Below are positions 13,590-22,280 of a stretch of 64,000 nucleotides of DNA, piece by piece. How positions within the stretch are numbered: position 1 is the first letter of the stretch; the number at the start of each line of letters is the position of its first letter. The position numbers and the translations under genes were made by a program. Below the pieces are notes generated by a model that was not told where the DNA came from, did no database searches, and worked only from the letters and a program-made list of their open reading frames with translations. Source of the DNA: Terrihabitans soli (GTDB lineage: Bacteria > Pseudomonadota > Alphaproteobacteria > Rhizobiales > Methylopilaceae); contig NZ_AP023361.1 in assembly GCF_014191545.1 (NCBI RefSeq), forward strand, positions 1,888,501 through 1,952,500, written 5' to 3'.

Positions 13590-15278
13590 ATGGCAATCTG
13601 GTCGCGCGGACTACAGCGCGTTTTTCTCATCAACGGCATGGCAACGATCCTTCTCGCCGGCGGTATCGCCGGGGTCGGCATCTGGGCCGCGACGTCTCTT
13701 TCGGGCGCCATTGAAACATCGCAGACCGCATCGAGCGCCCTGCGTCACCACATGGCCGCCGACATGATGCACGACGCGTTGCGCGGCGACGTATTGGCCG
13801 CGATCGAGGCGGGAACCGCCGGCACCGAACAGCAGAAGACCGAGGTCAAGACGGACCTTGCCGAGCATGTCGCGGCGTTCAAGGAGAATGTCGAGACCAA
13901 CAAGGCCTTGCCGCTCCCCGAAGAGATCGACACCACGCTCTCCGCTCTCGAACAGCCGCTTGCCGAATACATCACATCCGCGGAGACCATCGTGCCCATG
14001 GCGCTGCAGGAGCCGGCAGCGGCGCGCGAGAAGCTTGCAGCCTTCATCGAAAAATTCGGCACGCTCGAAGAGGCGATGGGCAAAGCCGCCGACGTCATTG
14101 AGCAGAATGCGGAAGCGCGCACCATCGAAAATCAAAGTCTCGCCGCCCTGTCCGTGCAGCTGATGATGGGCGGCCTTGCCGTCGGCGTTCTCGCGGCAAT
14201 AGCGCTCACTTATGTCATGAGCCGCTCGATCGTTCCTCCGATTGCCGGCATGACCGGCGTCATGAAATCGCTGGCGCAGGGCGATATCTCGGTGACGGTG
14301 CCCTCGACACAGCGCCGCGACGAGATCGGCGCCATGGCCGGTGCGGTCGAAGTGTTCAAGCAGAACGCCATAACAGTGAAGAAGCACGAGGCAGACCAGC
14401 GCGATGCTGCGGCGCGCGCCCAGGACGAGAAGCGAAAGGTGATGAACGATCTGGCCAACCAGTTCGAGGCGGAGGTTCTCGATGTCGTGCAGAGCGTCTC
14501 CTCCTCCGCCGAACAGCTGCAGCAGAACGCCGGCGTGATGAGCCGGTCAGCCGAAGAGACGAGCAACAAATCGACCTCGGTGGCTGCCGCTGCCGAACAG
14601 GCGACGAACAATGTTCAGACCGTCGCTGCAGCAGCCGAAGAGCTCTCGCGCTCAATCCAGGAAATCGCCGAACAAGTGGCATCGGCAGCAAGGATCAGCT
14701 CAAAGGCCATCGAACAGGCAACCAAGGCGCTCGGCGTGGTTCAAGGTCTCGACTCGAATGCCCAACGCATCGGCCAGGTCGTCGGCCTCATCGGCGATGT
14801 GTCGGCTCAGACGAACCTTCTGGCGCTCAACGCCACCATCGAAGCCGCCCGTGCGGGCGAGGCGGGCCGCGGCTTTGCCGTCGTCGCTCAGGAAGTGAAG
14901 CAGCTCGCCGCGCAGACCTCTAAGGCGACCGAGGAAATCTCCAGCCAGATTGTGGCGGTTCAGCAGGCGACGGCGGGCGTCGTGGAGGCCATCGGCGGCA
15001 TCAACGAGTCGATCGGCAGTATGGACGCCATCTCGACCGCCATCGCCGCCGCCATGGAAGAACAGGGTGCGGCAACCGGCGAGATCGCCCGCAACGTGGC
15101 CCAAGCCTCGACCGGCACGCAGGAAGTCTCATCCAATATTGTCGGCGTCAGCCGCGTCGCCCAGGAAACCGGCAAAGCCTCCACCGAAATCCTTTCGGCT
15201 TCGGAGGCGCTGGCCCAGCAGGCGACCGTTCTGCGCGGCCGCATAGGCACCTTTATCGAGACCGTCCGCGCGGCCTGA
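13590..15278 (+). CDS. methyl-accepting chemotaxis protein
   Basis: Transmembrane chemoreceptor signalling through CheW/CheA. The 562-residue product has a first membrane helix (about residues 10-32), a periplasmic four-helix-like sensor of about 155 residues rich in Glu/Ala, a second helix (about 188-212), a HAMP domain ([20 protein letters not shown] onward) and a long coiled-coil signalling domain. The hairpin tip reads [20 protein letters not shown] then [20 protein letters not shown], which is diagnostic. No C-terminal CheR-binding pentapeptide is visible. The ligand is unknown. Confidence 0.95.
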   Translation: MAIWSRGLQRVFLINGMATILLAGGIAGVGIWAATSLSGAIETSQTASSALRHHMAADMMHDALRGDVLAAIEAGTAGTEQQKTEVKTDLAEHVAAFKENVETNKALPLPEEIDTTLSALEQPLAEYITSAETIVPMALQEPAAAREKLAAFIEKFGTLEEAMGKAADVIEQNAEARTIENQSLAALSVQLMMGGLAVGVLAAIALTYVMSRSIVPPIAGMTGVMKSLAQGDISVTVPSTQRRDEIGAMAGAVEVFKQNAITVKKHEADQRDAAARAQDEKRKVMNDLANQFEAEVLDVVQSVSSSAEQLQQNAGVMSRSAEETSNKSTSVAAAAEQATNNVQTVAAAAEELSRSIQEIAEQVASAARISSKAIEQATKALGVVQGLDSNAQRIGQVVGLIGDVSAQTNLLALNATIEAARAGEAGRGFAVVAQEVKQLAAQTSKATEEISSQIVAVQQATAGVVEAIGGINESIGSMDAISTAIAAAMEEQGAATGEIARNVAQASTGTQEVSSNIVGVSRVAQETGKASTEILSASEALAQQATVLRGRIGTFIETVRAA

Positions 15279-15361
15279 GAAGCGTCCACAATGGCGGGGC
15301 CGAAGGGTCCCGCCATCATCTTTTGACGATCAAGGAAGGCTCGGCTATCCCTGCTCCCGGC

Positions 15362-15436
15362 GCCGGATTAGCTCAGCGGTAGAGCAGCGGTTTTGTAAAC
15401 CGAAGGTCGGGGGTTCAATCCCCTCATCCGGCACCA
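15362..15436 (+). tRNA. tRNA-Thr (anticodon TGT)
   Basis: Acceptor GCCGGAT pairs with ATCCGGC; D-arm TAGCTCAGCGGTAGAGCA; anticodon loop TTTGTAA with anticodon TGT; T-arm GGGGGTTCAATCCCC; discriminator A and encoded CCA. Confidence 0.96.
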
Positions 15437-15447
15437 GGAAATTCAAA

Positions 15448-15479
15448 GCCCGCCCGGGAGATTTCCCGGGCGGCTTTTT
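15448..15479 (+). terminator. intrinsic terminator after tRNA-Thr
   Basis: A 10-bp stem around CGCCCGGGA / TCCCGGGCG (15451-15459 and 15464-15472, plus one outer C-G pair) is followed by CTTTTT. It lies 12 nt after the tRNA and may weakly stop transcription of the convergent acetamidase gene as well. Confidence 0.85.
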
Positions 15480-15528
15480 GCGGGATCGAGGGCCGGGCGG
15501 AGAGACTTGAACCCTCGCCCGCTTCGCG

Positions 15529-16974
15529 TCAGACGCTGGCGTCGGCGAAGATCTCTTTCTTGATAACCGCGTGAACACCCCAATTGCCGTCGACGACCTG
15601 GGTAATGCCGAAATCGACCGCGATCGACATCAGCGACACCGCTTCGTCTTCGGTGAGGCCCTTGGTGGTCATCAGGAAGGTGCGCATTTTCTTGAACGCA
15701 TCTTTCAGCGCGAGATCGACCGAGCTCTTGCCGAAGATATCGCTCTGCGCATTGGGGCCGAGCTCGGCGAGGAAGTTCGCATAGCTGAAGCCGTGGATCA
15801 GCCACTCGTCCTTGGTTTCCAGCATCGGATATTCGAGCTGTTCGAGCGGCGTGCCAGCGATGTCGGCCTTCTTGTGCAGGATGATTTGGAACGTGCCGGT
15901 GATCGAGCATTCGATCGCCGTGCCGCACATTTCTGAATCGCCCTGCGAGGCATGAGGGTCGCCGACCGACAGCAGCGCGCCTTCGACCGCGACGGGGTAA
16001 TACATCGTCGCGCCCTTGCCGATGCGCCAGTTGTCGATATTGCCGCCGGTATAGCTCGGCGGAATCGAGTTGACGTAATCGGCTTCCTTCGGCGCAAGAC
16101 CGATAACGCCGAAATGCGGACGGATGGGAACGCGCACGCCTTTCAGCACATCTGTGTTCTTCTTGATGGTCGCATGATCGACCGGAACGCCCGGATAATC
16201 GATCGTCTTGTGCACGACGCCCGACGGGTCGGTCTGCGGCGTCCATTTGTAATTATAGGCCGCCTTCGCCCAATTGCGCGCGCCGCTCGCATCCATCTCA
16301 TAGATGGTGATGACCTCGCGCGGTCCGTCCAGCAGCTCCTTGTAATGGAAGCCCCACCAGGCTGCGGCGTTCGAGCCGAAGGCCTTGCCCTTGTGATCGG
16401 GATGCATGGACGGCCGGAACTTGGTGTCGACGATGCGTACTTCGAGCACATCGCCCGGCTCCGCGCCGCGCACGAAAACGGGCCCGGTGCAGATATGAAC
16501 GCCAAGACCGCCGCCGCCACCGAGCTTGGTGTCGTTCGGATCGCCGGCGCCGCGGCGCGCGACCTTCTTCTGATCCTTCGTCCAGTAGAAGACGCTTTCG
16601 GCCCCCTCATCGCCCTTGATCATCAGCGAGGCATCGTCATTGGCGTGATGCGTCAGCGCTTCAATGGTGACGATGTCGCCGGAATCGATCTCGACCTGCG
16701 GCTTCAGCTTTTTCGAGAAATAGCCCCAATGGACCGTCTGGTCGTTGGCCGGCAGGTAATGATAGCTCGGCTGGTCGGGCGCCTTGGCGGCAGAGGCCTG
16801 CGCCAGGGCCGGCGTCACCAGAGTCGAGGCCGTGCCCGCGGCGAGCGCCGCCGCGCCGCCCGTCGCCACAAAGGCGCTTTTCAGAAAGCTGCGGCGTTCC
16901 ATGCCGAGCGCTTCGCGCATCTTGGCCCGATGCCGTTCAAACTCGGGACAATTGACATCATCTCCGGCGCACAT
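15529..16974 (-). CDS. acetamidase/formamidase family protein, Tat-exported
   Basis: Predicted amide hydrolase of the FmdA/AmdA family (short amides to the acid plus ammonia). The 481-residue product carries a twin-arginine signal (MERRSFLKSAF, Arg at residues 27-28) followed by an Ala-rich helix ending near TPALAQA, so it should be exported folded by Tat. The body has the family blocks VHWGYFSKKLKPQ, RPHFGVIGLAP, GGNIDNWRIGKG and SVGDPHASQGDSEMCGT, with conserved His, Asp and Glu. Start ATG at 16972-16974 has GGAGG 5 nt upstream. It is divergent from an AraC-acetamidase fusion with a similar C-terminal domain. Confidence 0.88.
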   Translation of the reverse strand: MCAGDDVNCPEFERHRAKMREALGMERRSFLKSAFVATGGAAALAAGTASTLVTPALAQASAAKAPDQPSYHYLPANDQTVHWGYFSKKLKPQVEIDSGDIVTIEALTHHANDDASLMIKGDEGAESVFYWTKDQKKVARRGAGDPNDTKLGGGGGLGVHICTGPVFVRGAEPGDVLEVRIVDTKFRPSMHPDHKGKAFGSNAAAWWGFHYKELLDGPREVITIYEMDASGARNWAKAAYNYKWTPQTDPSGVVHKTIDYPGVPVDHATIKKNTDVLKGVRVPIRPHFGVIGLAPKEADYVNSIPPSYTGGNIDNWRIGKGATMYYPVAVEGALLSVGDPHASQGDSEMCGTAIECSITGTFQIILHKKADIAGTPLEQLEYPMLETKDEWLIHGFSYANFLAELGPNAQSDIFGKSSVDLALKDAFKKMRTFLMTTKGLTEDEAVSLMSIAVDFGITQVVDGNWGVHAVIKKEIFADASV

Positions 16975-17230
16975 GTTTGCCTCCATCTCTCCGGCGCCCC
17001 CGCGGCGCATGGATCGGAAGCTGCGGCCGGACGGCCTTGGGAGGAATGACCGGACACGCCCAATCTCTTGCCTCATGGCGCAACGCGCGCGTGTCCAAGT
17101 TTTTGTGCGCGCCGGGACAAAGGCGCGAGCACACGCCTGCCTTGCCACCCGACCCCACTCACCGCAGGATGGCGTGCGTCTTGCCTGTCCCAGCTTGCTT
17201 GTATTGAGGGGGCTTTCCGCAGGAGGAGAC
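16975..17230. promoter_or_regulatory. divergent control region between the two acetamidase-family genes
   Basis: A 256-bp spacer between oppositely transcribed genes must carry both promoters. Rightward, TTGCCT near 17179 and TATTGA near 17201 are weak -35/-10 candidates, and AGGAGGAG lies before the ATG at 17231. An open frame crosses this region from 16784 but has no start signal of its own. No clear AraC-type direct repeats were found by eye. Confidence 0.45.
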
Positions 17231-19552
17231 ATGTCAGCCGGGCCGACCGTCATTTCGATCGACGCCTTCCCGCTCGCCGGCCAGCGCGATGCCTGGGCCG
17301 AGGCGCTGGCATCCGTGGGCCTTGCGAGCCGGGTGCCCGAGGGAATGCTGCTCGCCGGCGATATCGGCATCATGCGCTCGCCGAGCGGCGCGATGCTGGC
17401 CCGCATGCGCTCCTCCCCTCAGCAGATCGCCAATGCCGGCCTGCGCAAAAGCGGCGATCCCCTCGTCGTCATGTTCCACACCGACGGGCGCGGCGAACTG
17501 CGCGGCGGTGCGCTGACGCGCGAATTTGCCGAAGGCGATGTATCCATCGCGGACCGGGCCCAGAACTTCACGCTCGATCTGCGCGAAGACTTCGAAATCC
17601 TGATGCTCGAAATCCCGCGCGACCGGCTGCTCGGCCGGCTCGGGCGCACACGCATCCAATTGCCGGCCGTGCTGGGTGCTACGGTCGCCGCCGCGGCGGT
17701 GCGTCCCGTTATGCGCACGCTGGTTTTGCATTTCGAGCAGATCGGCGATGCCGACCTCGCCTCCGCCGAGATCGCGGTGACGGAGCTCATCGCCGGCGCA
17801 TTGCTCGGCGAAGCGCGGCTCGAGGATGAAGGCGGAACGCAGACGCAGACCGCGCATTTCCGCCGCGTGACGGCGGCCATCGAGGTCCGGCTCGTCGATC
17901 CCGGTCTATCCATGGCGGCGATTGCGGCGCAGGAAGCGCTGTCCCAGCGCTACATCCAGAAACTCTTCGAACTGCAGGACACGACCTTTTCGGACTATGT
18001 CCGGCAGAGGCGGCTCGACCGTTCGCGGCTCGATCTCAGCGATCCCAGGCATGCCGCCGACGGCATTGCCGAGATCGCCTTTCGCTGGGGTTTTCGAGAC
18101 CCTGCGCATTTCAGCCGCGTCTTCAGCGCCGCCTACGGCACTTCTCCGCGCGCCTTCCGCAACGCCGCCGAGCGCCTGCCAAAAATCTATCCGCAGCGTG
18201 GACGGCCTATTGAGAAGAGCCTGCCGCACAATACGGTCGTCGGCACGAGCCAGCCCGGCCCGGCGGCCCGCGTGCGCGAAATCCGCGAGCGCGCCGGCGC
18301 CGCCGAACCTTCGCGCCATCCGCGTCACCAGATTCGCGTGAACAAGGACAATGTGCACTGGGGCTATCTCAGCCGCTCCATCCCGCCGGTGCTGCGTGTG
18401 TCATCCGGTTCGGAAGTCGTGATCGAAACGCTGACGCAGCATGCCTTCGACGATTACGAGCGCATGATCAAAGGCGATGCCGGCGCCGAGAGCGTGTTCC
18501 ACTGGACGGCGGAGGGAAAGAATGTCGAGCGGCGCGGCGCCGGGCCGATGAACGCCTCGATCCTCGGGCGCGGCGCGGGCGAAGGTTTCGGCGTCCATAT
18601 CTTCACCGGTCCCGTCTTCATCAAGGAAGCCGAGCCCGGCGATATTCTTGAAGTCCAGATTCTCGACATCGCGCCGCGGCCGAGCGCCAATCCGGATTAT
18701 GCGGGCCGCTGCTTCGCCTCAAACGCCTCGGCCTGGTGGGGCTATCAATATTCCGATCTTCTGGCCGAGCCGAAAAAGCGCGAGACCGTCACGATCTATG
18801 AGATGGACCCGGACGGCGCGTTCGCGCGCGCGGTCTATTCGTATCGCTGGACACCGCAGGTCGATCCGTTCGGCGTGCGTCACGACACGATGGATTATCC
18901 GGGCGTTCCGGTCGATCACACATCGGTCGAAGAACTGCACGGCATCATGCAGAATGTACGCGTTCCGCTGCGCCCGCATTTCGGCTGCATGGCGGTCGCG
19001 CCGCGTGAAAGCGATCTGATCGACAGCATTCCGCCCGGCTATTTCGGCGGCAATATCGACAATTGGCGCGCCGCTAAAGGCACGACGCTCTATCTGCCGG
19101 TCGCGGTGCCCGGCGCTCTCTTCTCCGTGGGCGACGGCCATTTCGCGCAAGGCGACGGCGAGATCAACGGCACGGGTCTCGAGGCCTCGCTCACCGGAAC
19201 CTTCCGCTTCACCGTCCATAAGAAGGACGGACAGATGAAACCGCATCTGCGCGGCCTGTCCGCTCCGCTTCTCGAAACGCCGCAGGAATATGTGCTGCAC
19301 GGTTTCAGCTATCCGAATTATCTGCGCGAACTCGGCCGCAATGCGCAGTCGGAGGTCTACAAAAAATCCTCGTTATCCAAGGCGCTGCGCTCGGCCTTCC
19401 GCGGCACGCGCCGCTTCCTGATGGACACCTGGGGCCTGTCCGAAGATCAGGCGATCTCGCTGATCTCGGTCGGCGTCGATTTCGGCATCACCCAGGTCGC
19501 CGACGGCAATTGGGGCGTGCACGCCGTGATCCGAAAATCCATGTTCCAGTAA
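17231..19552 (+). CDS. AraC-family regulator fused to a complete acetamidase/formamidase domain
   Basis: One uninterrupted 773-residue product joins a transcription factor to an enzyme fold. Residues about 20-190 look like an AraC_binding_2/FeaR-type ligand domain; about 210-312 are the AraC double helix-turn-helix (LSMAAIAAQEALSQRYIQKL and IAFRWGFRDPAHFSRVFSAA). After a basic linker, residues about 370-773 match the full FmdA/AmdA fold: VHWGYLSRSIPPVL, RPHFGCMAVAP, GGNIDNWRAAKG, SVGDGHFAQGDGEINGT. Those motifs keep the His/Asp/Glu residues of the neighbour. There is no signal peptide, so it should be cytoplasmic. The internal GTG at 18338 has no ribosome binding site, so two separate proteins are unlikely. 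Regulation of the divergent acetamidase is inferred. Confidence 0.87.
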   Translation: MSAGPTVISIDAFPLAGQRDAWAEALASVGLASRVPEGMLLAGDIGIMRSPSGAMLARMRSSPQQIANAGLRKSGDPLVVMFHTDGRGELRGGALTREFAEGDVSIADRAQNFTLDLREDFEILMLEIPRDRLLGRLGRTRIQLPAVLGATVAAAAVRPVMRTLVLHFEQIGDADLASAEIAVTELIAGALLGEARLEDEGGTQTQTAHFRRVTAAIEVRLVDPGLSMAAIAAQEALSQRYIQKLFELQDTTFSDYVRQRRLDRSRLDLSDPRHAADGIAEIAFRWGFRDPAHFSRVFSAAYGTSPRAFRNAAERLPKIYPQRGRPIEKSLPHNTVVGTSQPGPAARVREIRERAGAAEPSRHPRHQIRVNKDNVHWGYLSRSIPPVLRVSSGSEVVIETLTQHAFDDYERMIKGDAGAESVFHWTAEGKNVERRGAGPMNASILGRGAGEGFGVHIFTGPVFIKEAEPGDILEVQILDIAPRPSANPDYAGRCFASNASAWWGYQYSDLLAEPKKRETVTIYEMDPDGAFARAVYSYRWTPQVDPFGVRHDTMDYPGVPVDHTSVEELHGIMQNVRVPLRPHFGCMAVAPRESDLIDSIPPGYFGGNIDNWRAAKGTTLYLPVAVPGALFSVGDGHFAQGDGEINGTGLEASLTGTFRFTVHKKDGQMKPHLRGLSAPLLETPQEYVLHGFSYPNYLRELGRNAQSEVYKKSSLSKALRSAFRGTRRFLMDTWGLSEDQAISLISVGVDFGITQVADGNWGVHAVIRKSMFQ

Positions 19553-19587
19553 AGCCGCTTCCAAATGTCGGCGACGCCCTGCCCGCC

Positions 19588-20673
19588 TCAGTCTTCCTCG
19601 TCGCGGTCCTTGTCGCCTTCCCGCGCCAGCACACGCGACAGGGTCGGCGCGATAAGCAGGACGGTGACCGCCCTGAACACATGGCATGTGACGACGAAGG
19701 CAATCTCATAGCCCATCGCATAGGCCAGAATGGTCATCTCGGAGAAGCCGCCCGGCGCAAACGCCAGAATAAGCGCCGGGAACGACACGTTGAGAAAGTT
19801 TGTCGTCACCTTCGCCATCAGGACGGCCGCGGACAGCATGATAATGGCCCAGCCGAAGGCTTGCAGGGCCGTCGTGCGAAGTTCGAGCGCGGTGATCCCG
19901 GCAAAGCGTGCTCCGGCAATCGAGCCGATGATGACCTGCATGATAACGATCAGCCATCCTGGCGGGCTTGCCGTTGAAAAGCCCGTCACGTGAACCGCGA
20001 TGCTGATCATGAGCGGAGCGAGCATGATGCCGCCCATCCGCCGGAACGGCCGCCCGATAAAGAAACCGGCGGCGCCGCAGCTTATCAGCAGTGCGCAATC
20101 GGCCAGCGTCAGCGGAAGAGCGTTCGCGTGATGCGGCACGGGCATCGGGGCGCCCGAGTGGTGCGCGATCAAACGCACCAGGAACGGCAGGCATACGACA
20201 GCGGTGATGACCCTCGTCGTATGCACGAGAACAAGGACGCGGATATTGCCGCCGAGCTGCGAACCGAGCAATGACAACTCGCCGAGACCGCCGGGCGTTG
20301 CGGAAAACACCGCGGTGACATTGTTCTGCTTGCAGACCCGCGTGAAGTAGACCCAGCCGAGTGTGGTGATCAGAATTGAAAAGAGCAGCAGCGCCGGGAT
20401 TGCCGGCCACCAGGTGATCAAAGCGAGCGCGACCGCCGGCGTAAAACTGCTCCCCGCCATCACTCCCAAAGTAGGCCGGGCGAAGTTCCTGAACAGTAGC
20501 GACAGTTTCCACGGTATTTTGAAGACCGCGAGAATGGCCGCAGCCGTCAGCGATCCCAAGGTCCAGGGCAATGGGATGTGAAGATTTACGAACAAATAGC
20601 CGCCGGCAAACCCGCAGGCCAATGCAAGCAGCGTATTGCGAATCCAGATCCACTCGATGGCAGGGCGCCACAT
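19588..20673 (-). CDS. AbrB family (PF05145-type) membrane protein, putative transporter
   Basis: Polytopic inner-membrane protein of the AidB/AbrB duplication family, often mislabelled ammonia monooxygenase or transcriptional regulator. The 361-residue product has about ten hydrophobic helices in two repeats; each repeat shows a related segment, SATPGGLGELSLLGSQLGGN in the first and FAPGGFSEMTILAYAMGYE in the second. Transport of an organic acid is plausible from its place at the end of the tricarboxylate gene block. Start ATG at 20671-20673 is chosen because upstream residues are not membrane-like; it has no strong ribosome binding site. Confidence 0.75.
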   Translation of the reverse strand: MWRPAIEWIWIRNTLLALACGFAGGYLFVNLHIPLPWTLGSLTAAAILAVFKIPWKLSLLFRNFARPTLGVMAGSSFTPAVALALITWWPAIPALLLFSILITTLGWVYFTRVCKQNNVTAVFSATPGGLGELSLLGSQLGGNIRVLVLVHTTRVITAVVCLPFLVRLIAHHSGAPMPVPHHANALPLTLADCALLISCGAAGFFIGRPFRRMGGIMLAPLMISIAVHVTGFSTASPPGWLIVIMQVIIGSIAGARFAGITALELRTTALQAFGWAIIMLSAAVLMAKVTTNFLNVSFPALILAFAPGGFSEMTILAYAMGYEIAFVVTCHVFRAVTVLLIAPTLSRVLAREGDKDRDEED

Positions 20674-20752
20674 TGCGGAGACCAATCTTGGTAATGTCAG
20701 GCGGGCTGGCGCGCTGGCGGGTCGAAATGGTGAGCGTCGGACATAAAGAAAA

Positions 20753-22255
20753 TCAGAAGATCCCCTGAACTGATTGCGATGCGGCGGCCAACCGCTTGGG
20801 ATCGAGCTGCACATTGATCGCATCTACCTCGGCCGCGCCGAGTTCGGGCAGCCGCTGCACGAGATCGAGGAAGCGTTCGGATTCCTCGCTGGTGATGATG
20901 CCTTCCGTCAGGGTGCGGAACTTCTTGATGTAGTCGGGACGCTTGAACGGCGCCGCGCCGCGCGGATGGGAATTCGCCACGGCCATTTCATCGACCATCT
21001 GCGTTCCGTCCTTGAAGGTGATGACGACGCGGGCGCCGTGATCCTTGTCGATCGAGGGCGGCTCCTTGAAGCGGCGCTCCCATTCGGGATCGAACACGGT
21101 CTGGATTTTCTTCCACAGCCGCACGGTGTCGGGACGCTGTTTGCGTTCCGGCGCGTAGCTCTTGTCGTGATGGAAGGTGCCGTCCTGCAGCGCGACGGCA
21201 AAGATGAACATCATCGAATGATCGAGGGTCTCGCGCGTTGCGTTCGGATCCCATTTCTCCGGATCGTTCGATCCCGACCCCATCACATAATGCGAGCGTT
21301 CCTTGGTGTGGATGTCGATCTTCTCAATGGAGTCGAAATCCTTGATTTGGCGGCCCATCTTGAAGGCAAGATCGATCGGCGCCTGGCCGTGATAGCCGGC
21401 CGAGTGCTCTTTGGTGTAGCTCTCGAGGATCGCGGCGCGCGGCTCGTCCGCATCGCGCAGGCCGATCGTATAGGCAACGTCCGGGCCGCCCATCAGCCGT
21501 CCGAGATACTCGCCCTCATAGAGCGGCGACGGACTGGATTCGCCGCGCATGGCGCGGTCGACGGCCTCGATCGCCAGCTTGCCGACATGTCCCGGCGCGA
21601 ACGCCTTCCACGAGGACAGCATGCCTTTGCGTCCCTGACGGGTCGACAGCGAGACATGCCCGGCGTGCTGCAGGGCCTGATAAGTGACTTCGCTCGACAG
21701 CCCGAGAAGCTTTCCAAGTCCCGCGGCAATCGACGGACCTAGGTGACCGACATGGTCGAACGCGAAGGACGAAATCGGAATGTCCTTGGCGAGGGCGATC
21801 TGCACTTCGTAGGCCACCGCGACGGCGCGGACGAGATCCATGCCGCTGCGACGGGATTGCTGAGCCACTGCGAGCAGAGAGGGAATGTTGTCGCCAGGGT
21901 GGCAGCCCGTATCGATAATGATCGCGTCGTGGAAATCGAGCTCGCGGACCGCAGCGCTGTTTGCCCAGGCCGCCCATTCGCAATGGACCCGTATGTTGTT
22001 CGGGACGCCGAAGATCGCCGCGCCGCCCGGGCGAGTGTGCGCCAGCGCCTGCGCCCGCGCGACGCTGACGGGCGCGCGGTCAAGCGCACAGACCGCCACG
22101 GCCGCGTTGTCGATGAAACGGTTGATGACCATTTCGGTGACAGCGTCATCGTCCGGGGCGTTGGCGGTCGCAAGCTCCGCCAATCTCCATGCCAACTCCG
22201 TCGAACGTTCGGGACGCTCTTTGGGGCGATGTGCACGAACCTCAACACGCTTCAT
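20753..22255 (-). CDS. MmgE/PrpD family protein, 2-methylcitrate dehydratase-like (PrpD1)
   Basis: Member of the family that dehydrates, isomerises or decarboxylates small di/tricarboxylates. At 500 residues it is the longest of five paralogues here and the closest to classical PrpD: DTGCHPGDNIPSLLAVAQ, KEHSAGYHGQAPIDLAF, the DHSMMFIFAVALQDG block and SHPRGAAPFKRPDY near the end. It follows the TctA-TctB fusion gene by 25 nt and precedes the AbrB-type gene. Dehydration of a tricarboxylate brought in by Tct is inferred. Confidence 0.82.
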   Translation of the reverse strand: MKRVEVRAHRPKERPERSTELAWRLAELATANAPDDDAVTEMVINRFIDNAAVAVCALDRAPVSVARAQALAHTRPGGAAIFGVPNNIRVHCEWAAWANSAAVRELDFHDAIIIDTGCHPGDNIPSLLAVAQQSRRSGMDLVRAVAVAYEVQIALAKDIPISSFAFDHVGHLGPSIAAGLGKLLGLSSEVTYQALQHAGHVSLSTRQGRKGMLSSWKAFAPGHVGKLAIEAVDRAMRGESSPSPLYEGEYLGRLMGGPDVAYTIGLRDADEPRAAILESYTKEHSAGYHGQAPIDLAFKMGRQIKDFDSIEKIDIHTKERSHYVMGSGSNDPEKWDPNATRETLDHSMMFIFAVALQDGTFHHDKSYAPERKQRPDTVRLWKKIQTVFDPEWERRFKEPPSIDKDHGARVVITFKDGTQMVDEMAVANSHPRGAAPFKRPDYIKKFRTLTEGIITSEESERFLDLVQRLPELGAAEVDAINVQLDPKRLAAASQSVQGIF

Positions 22256-22280
22256 AAAACGCTCTCCACCCTACCCAAGA

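Noticed and set aside
16784-17230. N-terminal extension of the AraC-acetamidase frame
   Set aside because: The extension runs antisense to the Tat acetamidase start and lacks a ribosome binding site, whereas ATG 17231 has AGGAGGAG.
18338-19552. Separate acetamidase gene starting at an internal GTG
   Set aside because: No SD precedes the GTG and the upstream AraC frame has no stop, so a single fused protein is the simpler reading.
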